DNA of 64,000 bases from Apis mellifera (GCF_003254395.2 NC_037644.1:10396086-10460085); one strand, 5' to 3'. Shown: positions 14,011-27,268, numbered from the stretch's first letter. Made by a program: numbers and translations. Notes: generated by a model from the sequence alone, not told the origin.

Positions 14011-15498
14011 ACCCTAATATGTGTATAATATAGGATCTTATAATATCGTAAAAATATTAATAGAAAAGTATTATATTCAGTGACCATGTCGCGAGAGCAT
14101 ATTAACAATGCAATATTCCTTTCATTAAATTCGTATTATCTTATCATTTTCTCATTACCCGCAAAAATGTCGTTCGAAATAATATGAGAAAAAGCGAGGA
14201 GAGAAAGAGAGAGAGAGAGAGAGAGAAACAAGGGAAGAAAGAAGACGAGGAACAAGAAGACTGTCGAGAAGGGGGTCGCGAGTATTTCAGGGGAATTGGT
14301 GGAGGAGGAACAAGCTCGTTACCTCTTCCTGTTCCGTGGATAGAGACTCACCTTTTCCACACCATCATCCCCACATCCTGTACCAACTACACCCCCGCGA
14401 CCTCTCCTTTGCACGACCTCGCGCTTGTCCGATAAGGAATTTGATTTAAAAATTCCAACGACTCGCCCTTTTATGTAAATACACGTAGACGGTTCGACGA
14501 GCAGGAAAAATCAGCGGCAAAGGTGTCAGCCCCCCTCTCGACGTTCCACCCTTACGACGCGGTAGTTATATTATTTTTCTTCTTCCCTTGCGAGGAAAGG
14601 AAATACATCGAACCAGATATATATATATATATTAAATTCTTTTCATTACACGTATATTGCAACAAAGTCGAATAGAAACGTAGATTTTCTTTTTCACCAA
14701 TCGTACATTTTTAACGACTCTCGTGATTATTTTATTTAAATTAAAAAGAAAATAATAATCGAGTATTACTTTTCAATCACGAGTTATATAAAGAAAATTT
14801 TGTACGATATAGATCATCAGATATATCAAAAATCATCGTGTTTATTTCCTGCGAAACAGTGAAGGAAATAAGATTGAAAATAATTATCCAAGTTATTATC
14901 GATGAACGTTCTCCCCCAACAGCGAGAAATTTCGCGTTTAATATGCATTACGGGGCGACATTACGGTTTCAACAACCGGTTTTCCCATCGTTGTTAAGAA
15001 AATTGTTGTGGAAAGTAGGAAATCTACTAAGGGTGGGCGGCTCGGTGGGAAATAATTCTACAATTATTCTAGGTTAAATTGTAAGAAGCGTGGGCGTTGG
15101 TGGGCGTGGGTTGGAGTTGGAGAACTTGGCATCCATATTTATAAGGATTCGCATCGTGAATTCGTCAGCAGTTTTCTTCTCTATAACGATTAACCCGCTC
15201 CTCTCCTCTCCTGTCCTCTCGTCCCATCGCCACGAATTTAATGAATGCCACGTTGCTTCTTTCTTGCTTTTCACTCGGTTACATAATCGGCATTATGACT
15301 TTCAACAAGGAAACGGATGAACGGAAGAATTTTCTATTAAATTTCATGTCTCTTGTAAATACCGTTTCAATTAACCCGTCCCCCCCCCCCCGATTCGACC
15401 AATTTTAATTGAAGTATCCATTAAACGGTACGCCCCATGTACGCCCCGGTTATAATTTCGCTTCGTCTCGATTCGCGGGTCGCAGACAGAAATGAAAT

Positions 15499-15532
<34 letters not shown>

Positions 15533-17514
15533 GGGGAAAGGAAACGAATACAAGGGAATATAAGATGGCGAATGTTACGATGATTGTTTGAATTAACGAT
15601 ATTCCATCAATTCATTCGTATCGTAAGTTTCTCGTATTTGTATTGATTAATATTATTATTATTATGAGAAATTGCTCCTCTAATTAATAATAATTAGACA
15701 GTGTCACGAAATATTTATTCTTCACGCATCGTAGATACATTTTCACACTGAAAATACTGAAAATTCTTATTATTTCTTTATATAAATAAATTAAATATTT
15801 ATTTATATATAATATTTACGAATACAAGATCTTTCAATCGGATAGACTTGATTCAATCACGCGTTTCTACTACTCTTTTGATGCTTATCACCCAAAAAAT
15901 TGGTATCCCCCCAAAAATTGATGGATTACATCGCAAAAATAGTCTGGAAGAACAGAAAAATATTTTTCGAAGGTCCGATTGAAAGGTTTGAACCGTGGTT
16001 GGCGGAGCACGTCTAAAAACTTCCACTTTAATGGATCGAATATTGACGAGGAAGACGAGATGCTCTCTCTCCCGCGAAAAGTCCACGTGGGGGGGAGGCA
16101 CTTATGTCCTTTACGATGCTTCCATTACGGAGAACATTACGTGACGATGGAAGAAAAGGTGGGAAAGGGGATAGAGAAAGAAAGAGAGGGCTCGTCGCTC
16201 GACGCGCACGCAAATGCGAGTACATAGGTACGATGTGGCGAGCAATTAACTTAATGTCTTGAAGCTATTAGCCTGTCGTCGTTGATGCGACGCTTCGTAA
16301 ACAGTATCCGCTCGTCTTGATTGTGTACAGGACTTGTCGCGGGACGACAAAGAGGAGGGAGAGGGAGGGGGTTGAAAACGCCAATTCGCGATGCATGCAT
16401 GCTGATTAATCGAAAATCGATCGAGGGACGGTTATTGACGGTTATTGACTCGAATTTTAGGCCTGTTTGCCTAAAGGATCTTTGGAAATGTGAGGAATTT
16501 CACGGTTGTCCGATTCTTTTTAATATTATCTTAATATTTCTTCGATACGTTTATCTATTTGTTCCAATTATCCTCGATTTATTCATTCGACAATTGTCGA
16601 TATAAAAATTAATAAAAATATTTAATTATATTTCATGGAGATCCTTTTCAATTTTTCTTATTTTCTCTTCGATAAAATTTACCAAGAGGAAGATATATCA
16701 ATATTGGACAGGTATATTTATCATTTTTCAAAGTATCCGCCATATTTTATAATCACACGTTTATTTCGTGATACAATTCAAAGATAACTTTAAATAACTG
16801 GTAAACGAGAAATTAATTAAAATAAATAAACAAATATTCCAACAAAATTTCCTACCGTCCACCTTTCCTCCTTCTCAGCTTTTTCACCTCGTTCCCCTTT
16901 CTTCCCTCCCCCCCTTTCCTCCCAACGTACGTGACCGCTTATACGGAGCCGTAAAAATAAATTTCCATACGAAGATGGCTATCTCGGCGAGAAAGAGCCG
17001 GTCTCGTCGCCGCTTCCGAGCGTCCAGCGCGATTCGTTGCGCTTAATGGGCCGCCTATCGTTGCACACGCAGGGTGCATACACGGAGGTTTGAGGAACGA
17101 CACGTGGGTGCAAGCGGTCACGTGCAAGTGCACGCAACCCAGATAGAGCGCACACTCGAGTGCACACTTTCACGTTCGCCAACGGGATCACCTGCTGCCG
17201 CCGCCTGTCCACATGTCGCCCGCAGGCAAAATCGCTCAACCGACACCGGGCCCAATCGTCTCTTCGATTACACCACTTTTCTTTTCCTTTTCTTTCTTTT
17301 TTATGCTTGCTCTTGGCTTTCCCAAGATGAGCCGACAAAAATTCGTCTTCCTCTTCGCTGTCAAACTCTATCGAGGGAAGACGTATCAATTAATCTCTTG
17401 AAAGAGACTCGGACTCGGCGATTTTGTTCGAACTTTGAATTCTGGAATTGCTTTAACACTGCTTCGGATACTTTTTTGTTCCAATTATCCTCTTATACTT
17501 TTTTTTAAAACTAT
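14011..17514. other. Gene-free non-coding DNA
   Basis: No exon is recognisable. Contents include a GA microsatellite near 14203-14226, G-rich strings at 15029-15052 and 15087-15119 (GGGTGGGCGG, then GTGGGCGTTGGTGGGCGTGG) that could form G-quadruplexes or serve as KLF/GC-box sites, a run of 12 C near 15380, and an AAAAG repeat near 15510-15534. A CpG-rich patch at 16930-17250 carries two CACGTG E-boxes about 18 bases apart (17101 and 17119). Open frames here are short and low in complexity. Confidence 0.55.
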
Positions 17515-18087
17515 CTTATTAATTAAAGTAATTACTTCAATTTACTTTTAAATTCTCTTTCATACTTATATTAAAATAAGTAATTCTAAAATTAAATTTA
17601 CTTTGATGCTCATCTTATATATATCTTAAGTATACTACATTTTGATTTGAATTATTATTATATTAAATTTCTCTAACTTAAATAAATTCAGGCCGGTTAA
17701 AACAACAATACATAAATATTAAAACTTAAGTAGATCATATCGTGGACTATCAAATTGATCGACAAGCATTTCTAATTAGATATAAAAAGCCGCCATATCA
17801 TTTAATTTTAATGTTTCAACATTTAATAACTTAATACTATTATTACTTTTTTATAATAGGGTATCTAATCCTAGTTTTTTATTAAATTTTTTAATGACAA
17901 AAAAAATTATTTATAATTATTATTAATTAATTATAAATTTCACCTAAAATTAATAAATTTAATTATAAATTTTTAACAGCTAATTTAAATTCATATTAGA
18001 AAAAATTAATTTATAAATCAAGTTTAACCGCTATAGCTGGCACTTATATTTATCTTTACTAAAATTAATTTCCGAATAAAACTTTCA
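17515..18087 (-). pseudogene. Nuclear copy of mitochondrial small-subunit (12S) rRNA (NUMT)
   Basis: The minus strand reads as the 3' half of an insect mitochondrial 12S rRNA. Conserved landmarks occur in the right order. GTGCCAGCTATAGCGGT lies at 18043-18027, equivalent to the 530 loop of bacterial 16S rRNA. AAACTAGGATTAGATACCC lies at 17877-17859, the standard 12S primer site. ATGATATGGCGGC lies near 17800-17788, and AGTCCACGAT with ACTTAAG lies near 17755-17728. A degraded form of the 3' AAGTCGTAACAAAGTAAAT block (GATGAGCATCAAAGTAAATTT) is near 17600. It is extremely AT-rich and lies between ordinary nuclear sequence. The 3' boundary near 17515 and the 5' boundary near 18087 are approximate; the core 17690-18060 is secure. 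The degraded 3' block argues against a recent, intact copy. The nuclear copy is presumed non-functional. Confidence 0.9.
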
Positions 18088-19668
18088 TTTATTGTTGATG
18101 ATTTGTCGATCGAGGAGAAATTCGTGTTGGAGAAAATATTATTCATTAATAGAAATCTACAAATTCAACGAATATAATTATTAATAATTAGGATTTTTAT
18201 TATCTATAAAGAGAAATAAATTGTATTGTAAAATCGACAAGTAAAGATATCTTATAATTGAATTAAATATTTTTAATATTTAAACTTGTATTTACTTAAA
18301 AATATTCTTTCGATTCTCCCGAACCATCTGTTTCCTTTCATCAAATTCTACCAACTTGGAAAGAATCTTCTAATCGATCCCATCGATCGATCATCCCAAT
18401 AATAGACTTCCACTAATCTTCCTACTCGTATCATTTTCATCGTATCTATCCCATCCCAACCCGACCTTGACTCGAGTCTCGAACCCTAAATTCGTCCAAC
18501 GGTAAATTAGCGGCGGATCTTCACGGGCGGAAGAAGTCTACGTGGTTTACCTGTTCTTCCTTTTTCGGCCTCTCAAATTGATTGGTGAACCAATTAAGCT
18601 TGAAGAATCAGGGTTCGCTCGCAAACGACGTTCTCACGCTCCGTCGACTCTCGCGTTTATGCGCGGAAATTCAGAAACCGTATACATATATATAACCGCT
18701 ACGATAATATACAAAGTGTTTATACACAAGGATTTAATTTGCGAATTAATCGTACGAACGAAAGTCGAAACGAGAATAATTCATACATATTGCTTGTTTT
18801 AATAATAAATTCTTTATTTATCGATAGATGGAATCAATTTTTTAATACTTTTTATTTGCAGAGATTTAAGTTTTCGAACATCGAACCTTCTAATATTAAT
18901 ATGTTTTTTCTTTTTTATAGAAGGTGCAAATATTCAAACTTGTTCTAAACATCGATTTATAGTAAATAAATTTTTATATGTTTCTAAATATCTATTTTTT
19001 TTAACAAGTAATAAATATGAATAATTTTAGATTCTATTTTGATATAGAAATTGTTATTACTTTTTACTATAAATAATTTTATAAAATTATTGGAAAATAT
19101 TCGTGTCTTCGTTTTTCCATTAAAAGTTAATCATATCATTCATCTTTCTTTATGATCTTTCAAATAAAAATAAGATTGGAATATACATATCTGTATAAAC
19201 TTTTAATTTCCATTTCTAAACGTTAAAAAAAAAAAGAAAGAAAGAAAACGCCCCGTACACGTGTGTGTACACGCGTGGCTGGGCCACTGCCTCTGTGTCT
19301 GGTCCTTTTAGAAGACGATCTTCCAGGCGATTTGCTCCCGACACCGGTCCTGAAGTGGATCGGTGTCCGTTCTTCAGGATTCCGCCAGATTGAGCCTCCT
19401 TTATGGTTCAACTCACGCCACAAGACTCGGTTATGCCTCGCCTCCCAGTCTTCCCATCCGCCACCTCTACACTTTCTTTTATACACTGGCTGAGACAACG
19501 ACTTTGTTGCACGCTCCTCTGACTCGTAGTCGCAGATTCCCTTTGACCAGATCGATCAGCCTTCACGCCTTCAACCGAAAAGTCGGAAAGAACTTGTTTT
19601 CCCTCCAACGATTATTATATTTTATATCGAGCTTCGATGTATCGATACGTATTATGAATATTTGCCTT

Positions 19669-19702
<34 letters not shown>

Positions 19703-21333
19703 TAGAATGATATTTTGAAAGAAATTGTGACAATTGAATGAAGATCGAGATTACATGTGTATAATTATATATTTATGGAACAAATTTGAAAGAGATAAGA
19801 GAAAGAAAAATTTCACGAACAAGGTATATATTTTAAAATTTAAGAATCTTTTTAATTATTTTTTTTTTATTTTATATATATATTTTTAATTTTTCCCAAT
19901 ATTTCATAAAACAAGGATGCAATTTTCGAAATATATGTATGTTGGAAATATGATGGGACGACAAAATGAGGGATTGGAAGCAGGTAAATAAAACGGGAAG
20001 CGGAAGAGACGGTTGATCGTCCCGTTTTAATGCGGAGACAAATGGTCGACCTCAATTATTGGGAGGAGAAGTCGCGGCGGGTAGGCCTCCTAAACGTTGT
20101 CTTTCTGGAAACGCGATATAATCGTGGGGCGATACCTAAACGACCCTCGAGCAGGGACCGCAGCCTAATTAACGTCATCCTGACGAGAACGAATGAAGAA
20201 CGATTCGCTCCTTGTGAACGTAAACAAGTCGAGTTAGGCCCAATTATCGAAATGGAGCGTAGAATTAAGCGAGATTTAAAGAAAGAAAAGAAAAAAGAAA
20301 CCTCATAAAGAAAGGGACTATGATATAACTATTTACATATATAAACGTATAATCATAATTTTAATTAATTTTACAAAAAATAATGATTATCCTCTTTTTT
20401 AGAAATCAATGATTTACAGTCATAATAAGAAAAGTTTCGTTTTGGTATAATAAAATAAAGATAGATAAAGAACGTAAGTAGTATGTACCATCAATCGTCA
20501 GACATTAGACACATTTTACTTACTTATTTTTAATATACAATCTCCTATCGAAAAGTATATTTTTTCTTTCAATAATTTTATTGTAATTAAAATAACACTC
20601 TCACTAAAATTCATTTATTTCAATCTCATATATCGCATCCTCCATCACACTGCTCCGAATTTAAAGAAAATTTTGATGGATCTTTGAAGTAATAGAAATT
20701 ATATATAAAATATAAAGAATAAACACGACTACGAAGAGAATTATCCATTATTCTTCTCTCCTTTCAGTTTCTCACACGCCGATGAGGAAAAATTTCAATC
20801 GTTGCCACCACGAGTGGTGATTCCATTCACTTAGCCGTGTCACTCTATTCGCGAAACTCGATATTTACACTCGTTGACGGATCGAGAAATAATTTTGTTT
20901 GTACACGGAGGAAGAAACGGTAGAAAAAGTTTCGCCTGTGCAAACATCGCCTCCTAAGGGACAATTAGAACGGTCCATAACACGGCAGGATATCAAGCCC
21001 CGTTGCTACGAGCTAATGTGCTTGCGCGACTCCGATTACATTATACTACTACCGTCGCCACGGCGAAGGGGATGGGGTTGAAATCAGATCATAGACGCGC
21101 CACGTGTTACGGGGCCGTGAATATTGCCTTCGATTATCCTCGCGTTACATCGTCGTCTTTGATAGAACGAGATGTTATTTCTATTTTTCTTTCTTCTTCT
21201 TCTTTCTTATTTTCAGCGATCCAATTAACGAAAGAGATCTTTCATTAATTTGTAAACGGTACAAAGGTAAGTTTCTAATTTTTATAAAATACATCCGTGA
21301 TTTTCTACGATTAATCATATTATTTTAATTGCG
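18088..21333. other. Gene-free non-coding DNA
   Basis: The stretch is mostly AT-rich. A mixed-composition block at 19250-19500 contains the inverted repeats ACACCG/CGGTGT (19341-19346, 19361-19366) and CCTGAAG/CTTCAGG (19349-19355, 19372-19378), which overlap each other. A run of 28 T occupies 19672-19699. Another block at 20000-20260 is richer in CpG. No exon is supported. Confidence 0.55.
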
Positions 21334-21588
21334 AATCTAATAAAAAGAGGATAATAACTAAGTTTCTTCGTTTAGACGAGGAATTTAAACGGAATTAAAT
21401 TTGGAAATTTCGCGAGAATTAAGAAAAATTGTATGTATTTTTGTGGTAATATTTCTTCCTAATCTAAGAAAAAGAGGATAATAACTAAGTTTCTTCGTTT
21501 AGACGGGGAATTTAAACGGAATTAAATTTCGAAATTTTTAGAGAATTAAGAAAAATTGTACGTATTTTTGTGGTAATATTTCTTCTCT
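21334..21588. repeat. Tandem duplication, two copies of a 127-base unit
   Basis: Copies start at 21334 and 21461 with AATCTAA, then AAAGAGGATAATAACTAAG, TTTAAACGGAATTAAATTT and TGTGGTAATATTTCTTC. They differ at a few positions, for example TCGCGAGAATTAAG versus TTTAGAGAATTAAG. The unit length matches that of the array at 12037, but the sequence is unrelated. Confidence 0.95.
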
Positions 21589-24260
21589 CTGGAAACGCAT
21601 CTACTCTTGGCTATGATCAAATATCGACGTGAATGTGTTGGGTCATCGCCAGTAGCGGGAAGCCGTGATTACACAGTACCATCCTCTGATTACAATACGA
21701 GATAGCGACAGAACTATTAGATACCCTGTTTCGAGAAGAGACAATGGAATGGATGGAGAAGTAGGAAGGAAAATATAGACACCGTTATTTTTCAGCTTAG
21801 ACACATTGACAGCAAGCTCGTTAATGCCTTTTCTTTCTCACCTTTTTGACCGAGTGAACTTCCTATTTCCTAGTGTTACTTTGTTTCAGTAATTTTCAAC
21901 GAAGAAGTCAACTCAATATTTCATATAATTTTACATTGTATTTATGCACAAAATTAAAGACATTAAATATTAAATATTCTCCTGATAAATTTTAAGTTCA
22001 CGTACGTTGATTAAGTAAAGAAGAAGGAAAGGAAATTTTAGACTCTCTCTCATTTCGTGTATTTTTTTTTTTTATTCGTTGAAAAAGAATGACAAAAATC
22101 TAAGTGTGTATACTCGTCTGAACACCTTTAATTGAACCAATCAACCGCGGATTATCCACATTAAGCTTTTCGCCTCGTTTCGCTCCTCGCTCTTGCTGCT
22201 GATTCTGCTCGCGTAATTTCGCGACTGCCGATGGATAATTCGATCTGCGGCAGAGTTTTCAACTAGAAAGAGAAGGAAATCGAAGGGAAAGACACCAATC
22301 TCCATTATAAAATAACTTTTAAAAAATCCAAAATTCAACATATTATACGCGATCTGAAATATCTCATAATGCAATATGAAAAACATCCAATTCTATAACT
22401 CGATTCCACACTTTTTCATTGATCAATGATTTGTTAAACGCACGTGATGACGCGAAATTACAAATGCAACCATCACGATGACTCGCAATAATTTATAATT
22501 ATTGTGACTTTTAATCGATCGTCCAATAAAAAATTCCAAACGAAATACAAATAATCAATATCTTCGATAATTTCTCGATTGGTAGACGACGATAAAACCG
22601 CAAAACAGGGTCGGTGAACGATAGAGCAATATATATATATATATATATTCATCGACAACGTTCCCCATCACATCCATGCACGAAACACGCGATGGAACGA
22701 CGTCGCGGTCCTTCAGGATTGTCTGTGGCCAAATAACCCGAAGGCATCCCAATCCTTGTGGTCGTAGGAGCGTACTGATGAACCGAGGAGGGAGGCCGGT
22801 TTCGGTTAATCACGCAATTTTCACCGGTTCCTATCAACCGCTTACCCTCTCGCGCCAAGGGGGTGAGAAAGTGGCTGGCCGGTTAAAGAACGAAGCAATG
22901 GCGCAGAATGGCGGTGGGCAATTGCTCGTAACTCGCTAAACCACCTCTCTCCGCCTAAACCCTCGATCCAGCGACCGGCAAAACCCCGTTAAACTCGCCG
23001 GCGAGAGCGAACCCCCCCCGACAAAACCTGACCGACCCTTTCGCCAGGGCGACGATCTTCCTTCCTTCCTTCCTTCCTTCCTTCCTTCCTTCGAAAGGGT
23101 TGGTGAGATCTCGCCCCCTCCACGACTGGACCGTGCAGAGGGAGGGGAAGAATTAACCCGTTAAAATTTCAAGACCGGCAAGGAACGATTAAACAGGAAA
23201 GGAAGTCTTAAGGAAAGGATCGTGTATCGTTTAATTTTGTTTGGATTTTAATCGATCGTTTTTTTGCGAAAGTTATGAGAAAAAGAGTTAATTGATATGA
23301 TTTATATTAATGTGGAAAAGTTTATTTGGGGAATAAAATATTGAAATGAGATTCTGTTTCCTGTAATTGATTAGTCGAACGTATAAAAACCTAGAAAATA
23401 TTACGATTTTATAAAATAGTTTGAAATCTCGCATATAAAGATTCGAGTGAGACAAAAATAAAATTATATTTCTGGAAAAATTGATCGGAATGAAAAACTT
23501 TTCAATCTCGTAGGCCGAGTTAATAGGGCCGAGAAAAATATTCAAATGGAGATCCAGTGATCGTCGCCTCTCCCTCCCCTCCCGTCTATTCTTGCCACGG
23601 CCAAATTGGTCGTTTCTTGCCGCGAACTTTTTGATAAGCTTGTCCCCGGCGCGACAATCGTGAAAGAGTAAACAGCGACGTCAAAAATATCGAGGTGAAA
23701 ACGAGGAGGAGGACGCGAAAGGATGGCATGGAATTCCGAGTTAAAAAAAAGAAAAAAACGAGGAGCAGAGAAGGCGAAAAAGAGAAAAGGATGGAGGTAA
23801 GAAGAAGGGAAGGAAGAGGGAGGGAAAAGAGAAAGAGAGGAGGGTTTGGGTAGTTGGGTACTCAGAAACTCACGGAGACCCTCTAACGAGCTCTTTTCTT
23901 CCCTTCCTATTTATTTCTGTTCCTTATTTAACCGACCTCCCCTCCCTTCCCTCCCCTCCCCCACCACCTATATAATCTGTCCTTTTTCCGGCCGCCCTGT
24001 TTCCCCGCTCTCGCGAAAAATACCAAAAATCCTCTTTCTTCGTTGCAACGGCTCGTCTGTCCCACCCTAAGGCGCTTCTCTCGGAGAGACCAGGAACCCT
24101 CAGGATCGAGCAAATAAAAGTGTCGGCTGTTGGAGAGAAGTAAACGGGCGAAAAAAAAAAAGAAAAAGAAAAGAGAAGAGAAGAAAGAGAGGAGTAATAT
24201 GTTGACGCATAATAAAACACCTTATCCGCGCCCGACTTTCTCCTCTCATATTTGAATTAC
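21589..24260. other. Gene-free non-coding DNA
   Basis: A mixed-composition block at 21595-21735 resembles conserved non-coding DNA. A TA run lies near 22629-22649. A (TTCC)n microsatellite spans 23057-23092. GC-rich and purine-rich patches lie at 22700-23160 and 23560-24120. No exon is supported. Confidence 0.5.
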
Positions 24261-24816
24261 AGATGTCTGGGATTCCCGCCAGATACTCCGTGAAACATTT
24301 TTAAAACTTGGCGCAATTTATAAACGAAACGAGTAACGTTTAAGATGATTTGACGATAGAAATATAATAATTATATAAATATATTTACTTTTTAAAGTAA
24401 ATGGTGTTGCATAATCATATATAAAATTCACTTGATTCATTTATCAGATATCTGGAATTCCCGCCAGATACTCCGTGAAACATTTTTAAAACTTGCCGCA
24501 ATTTATAAACGAAACGAGTAACGTTTAAGATGATTTGACGATAGAAATATAATAATTATATAAATATATTCACTTTTTAAAGTAAATGGTGTTACGTAAT
24601 CATATATAAAATTCACTTGATTCATTTATCAGATATCAATCTGGAATTCCCGCCAGATACTCCGTGAAACATTTTTAAAACTTGCCACAATTTATAAACG
24701 AAACGAGTAACGTTTAAGATGATTTGACGATAGAAATATAATAATTATATAAATATATTTACTTTTTAAAGTAAATGGTGTTGCATAATCACATCACTTG
24801 ATTCATTCATCAGATT
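24261..24816. repeat. Tandem array, three copies of a ~185-189 base unit
   Basis: CCCGCCAGATACTCCGTGAA starts at 24275, 24460 and 24649, giving steps of 185 and 189. The copies share GAAACGAGTAACGTTTAAG, ATGATTTGACGATAGAAATA and ACTTTTTAAAGTAAATGGTG. The third copy is shortened after GTTGCATAATCA. Divergence is only a few bases per copy, indicating recent duplication. Confidence 0.96.
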
Positions 24817-26282
24817 AGATCACTTGAAATAATCTCTATAAAAAGTAATTCTTTCGTCGTCGATGAATTTTCGTTACATGTAACATAATAAATCTTGCCG
24901 CGAGATTCTATCACGTCAGAGAGAAAGAGAGAAAAGCAAAGTAAATCGGAGGAAATCAAAAGGATCGGCTCGATAAAGCAACCTCTCCTCCTCTCCCCTC
25001 CCGAATTACAACCGCCTTTATTAAAATTTCTTAGCAATTTCCTCGCGCGGGTTGGAGGCTGCGCGAATATCATGGCTGGCACGTGTCCTCTAATCCGTCG
25101 AATATTTCGACTCGTGCAATTTTTCCTTCCCTCCCCTCCCTATATATATATATATTCGACCAGAGGATTGATCCCACCTAACAAACGAGGCCGCCTCTCT
25201 CTCTCCCCCAGGCCACCCCTCCCTCCAACTCGATCGGGAATTCCCTTTCCCTTTTCTCGTTCTCTCTCTAATCCTCGTAGGAACGACCGCAGCTTGTTAT
25301 TAATGAATCTCCACGCGGCCGTTCGTAGGTGAAATAAAAAATGGCGCTCTCACGACTTTGCCACCCCGGTGTCGTCGAAGGGTGTGGGGAGGGCGAAGAG
25401 GAGATGGAGGAAGGAAGGAAGGAAGGAAGGAAGGAAGGACGAGGGGGTGGTGCGGGGGTGGGGCTGCCCCCACGAATAAAAATGCCCGGTTTCTGAGTGC
25501 TGCTCAGACCGAACTGGAGTGCGGAGGGTGGACGAAATGGGGCGGTGTGCTCGAGGCGACTTGTGATCTGATCAATAAGCCGGTACAGGGGATTATTTTG
25601 CGACAGGAGCTGCGTGTCACTACTCCTCAGAGTAGATTTCTACGCGACCGATCGGGAAGAATCGCGCGGGAAAACAGCGCTATGGCGGGATTGAACGTTT
25701 CCGGGGAGATTTAACGAAGGTTTCTTGATCTCGGATCCAATTGTTTGTCAGAGGGAACTCTAAATGGTAAATTTATAGTTTTACGAGACGTTTAAGTTTT
25801 CTTTCTTTTCAGAATGTAGATAACAAGCTTCAAAGTACAAAATATTTGATAATATAAATTATAATAATATTTTTTTCCATCCTTTCTTTCTTATTATTGA
25901 ATTTTTCGTAATAAAACTTGACAAGAAACGAACGTATTTTTTGACAGAAGCGAAAGTAATATCAAAAAATAATTATTCAACAGTTTTTTTCAACAGTCGC
26001 TCTCTTCGCATCGCAATATTTTCGATATATCCTATATTGTTTCCAATCCTTTTTTTTTTTCTTCCTTCTACGTACAAAATAATTTCATGAAAAACGGACA
26101 AAGCACGGTATGTCGTCTAGCTAGACGTAAAAGTTCTCGCAAAATATTCCCCGCCGCCCCGTGAAGAACCGTTCTACTCGGACGGTTTCATAATTTCCCG
26201 CGTAACCGTGTCCGTTTCAAAGGAACCACGCATCCAACGATGAAATTACTTGCTTTGTCAGCCGAAATTCCCCGCCTCGAAA

Positions 26283-26285
<3 letters not shown>
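24817..26285. other. Gene-free non-coding DNA with GC-rich patches
   Basis: GC-rich patches at 24980-25340 and 25350-25720 include a (GGAA)n microsatellite at 25408-25438. The frame at 24895-25332 is open for 145 codons but is a low-complexity, serine/proline/leucine-rich reading of pyrimidine tracts. The palindrome CGTCTAGCTAGACG lies at 26114-26127, which is not beyond chance expectation. Confidence 0.5.

Positions 26286-26352
<67 letters not shown>
26286..26352. repeat. (TA)n microsatellite, about 33 repeats
   Basis: This is an uninterrupted alternating TA run of about 67 bases, the longest pure dinucleotide tract in the window. It creates spurious open frames of isoleucine/tyrosine on both strands. 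It is self-complementary, likely to form cruciform structures and to be polymorphic in length. Confidence 0.98.
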
Positions 26353-26354
<2 letters not shown>

Positions 26355-27222
26355 CTCCTTGTCTGGATGAAATTGTTCTACAATTTCAAAGTAGATACTT
26401 TCGAATCGGTATATGTGATAAGTCCTCCTCGCGATTCTCAATTTCGTTTGAAAGTTCGTAACTTGAAACAGGCATTTGTCAAAAATACCGAAATAGTCGA
26501 AATTACTCGAATCGATAATAAAATGTAAGAAATAAGAATGGAATGTATAGCAACAGAAATATTATATATATATTCATATGTACTTCTTTGCTTAATTAAA
26601 AAGCATTATTTCTCAATACTCGTAACAAGTACTTAATTAAAAATCGAACTCATAATTCAACGCATTCGAAAAAAATTTCCCGCCAATTTCTCCAGGAATA
26701 ATCGTATTATTAAAAAAAAAAAAAAAGAAGATCCCCAAAAACGATTTCAATCGGCGAGAAACGCGTCCAAAGAGGAGAGGAAGAGCGCACCCGTTTCGCA
26801 TTATCATCCAATCGTCGCGTCTCCTTTCCAGGATTCGACCCGAGGAGAAAATCGACTGTGGGATGGTGCAGTAGAAGCCTCGTTTCCTCCCTGAATCCCT
26901 GGAAAGCCGAGGCTCCTTAAATCCATCGGTCTAGGTTTGTTTGGACGCGTTTGCCTGCGGCCAACCCCCTTCCTCGCCCACCCCCTCCCCTCCACTTCTC
27001 GGCCGGAGACGAGAAAGACGATGCAAGGAGGATCCGTGGCAGAGATGGATCAGGGTATTATAGGAATTGGATTGTAAAAGTGCTATACCTCTGATGACAA
27101 CTGCAGAACGAAAACATTTGTCGTTCGAGAGCGAGCCGGATTTGTTTGTGCTCCGCGCGCGGATTGCTTTCGCGCCGAGCAACTGTAGACTGTAAAAATA
27201 AAAGGATTCGGGATACACAGAG

Positions 27223-27268
27223 ATATACACGCGTGTATATACCGTATCCGTATTACCGTACGGATACG
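27223..27268. repeat. Two adjacent perfect inverted repeats
   Basis: An 18-base perfect palindrome, ATATACACGCGTGTATAT (27223-27240), is followed two bases later by a second inverted repeat. The second has 10-base arms CGTATCCGTA (27243-27252) and TACGGATACG (27259-27268) and a 6-base loop TTACCG. Both are perfect. Together they could fold into a double hairpin or bind dimeric proteins at two adjacent sites. Confidence 0.85.

Noticed and set aside
26114..26127. Palindrome CGTCTAGCTAGACG
   Set aside because: At 14 bases about four are expected by chance in a window this size.
26240..26528. Frames with long Ile-Tyr repeats
   Set aside because: They are artefacts of the TA microsatellite at 26286-26352.
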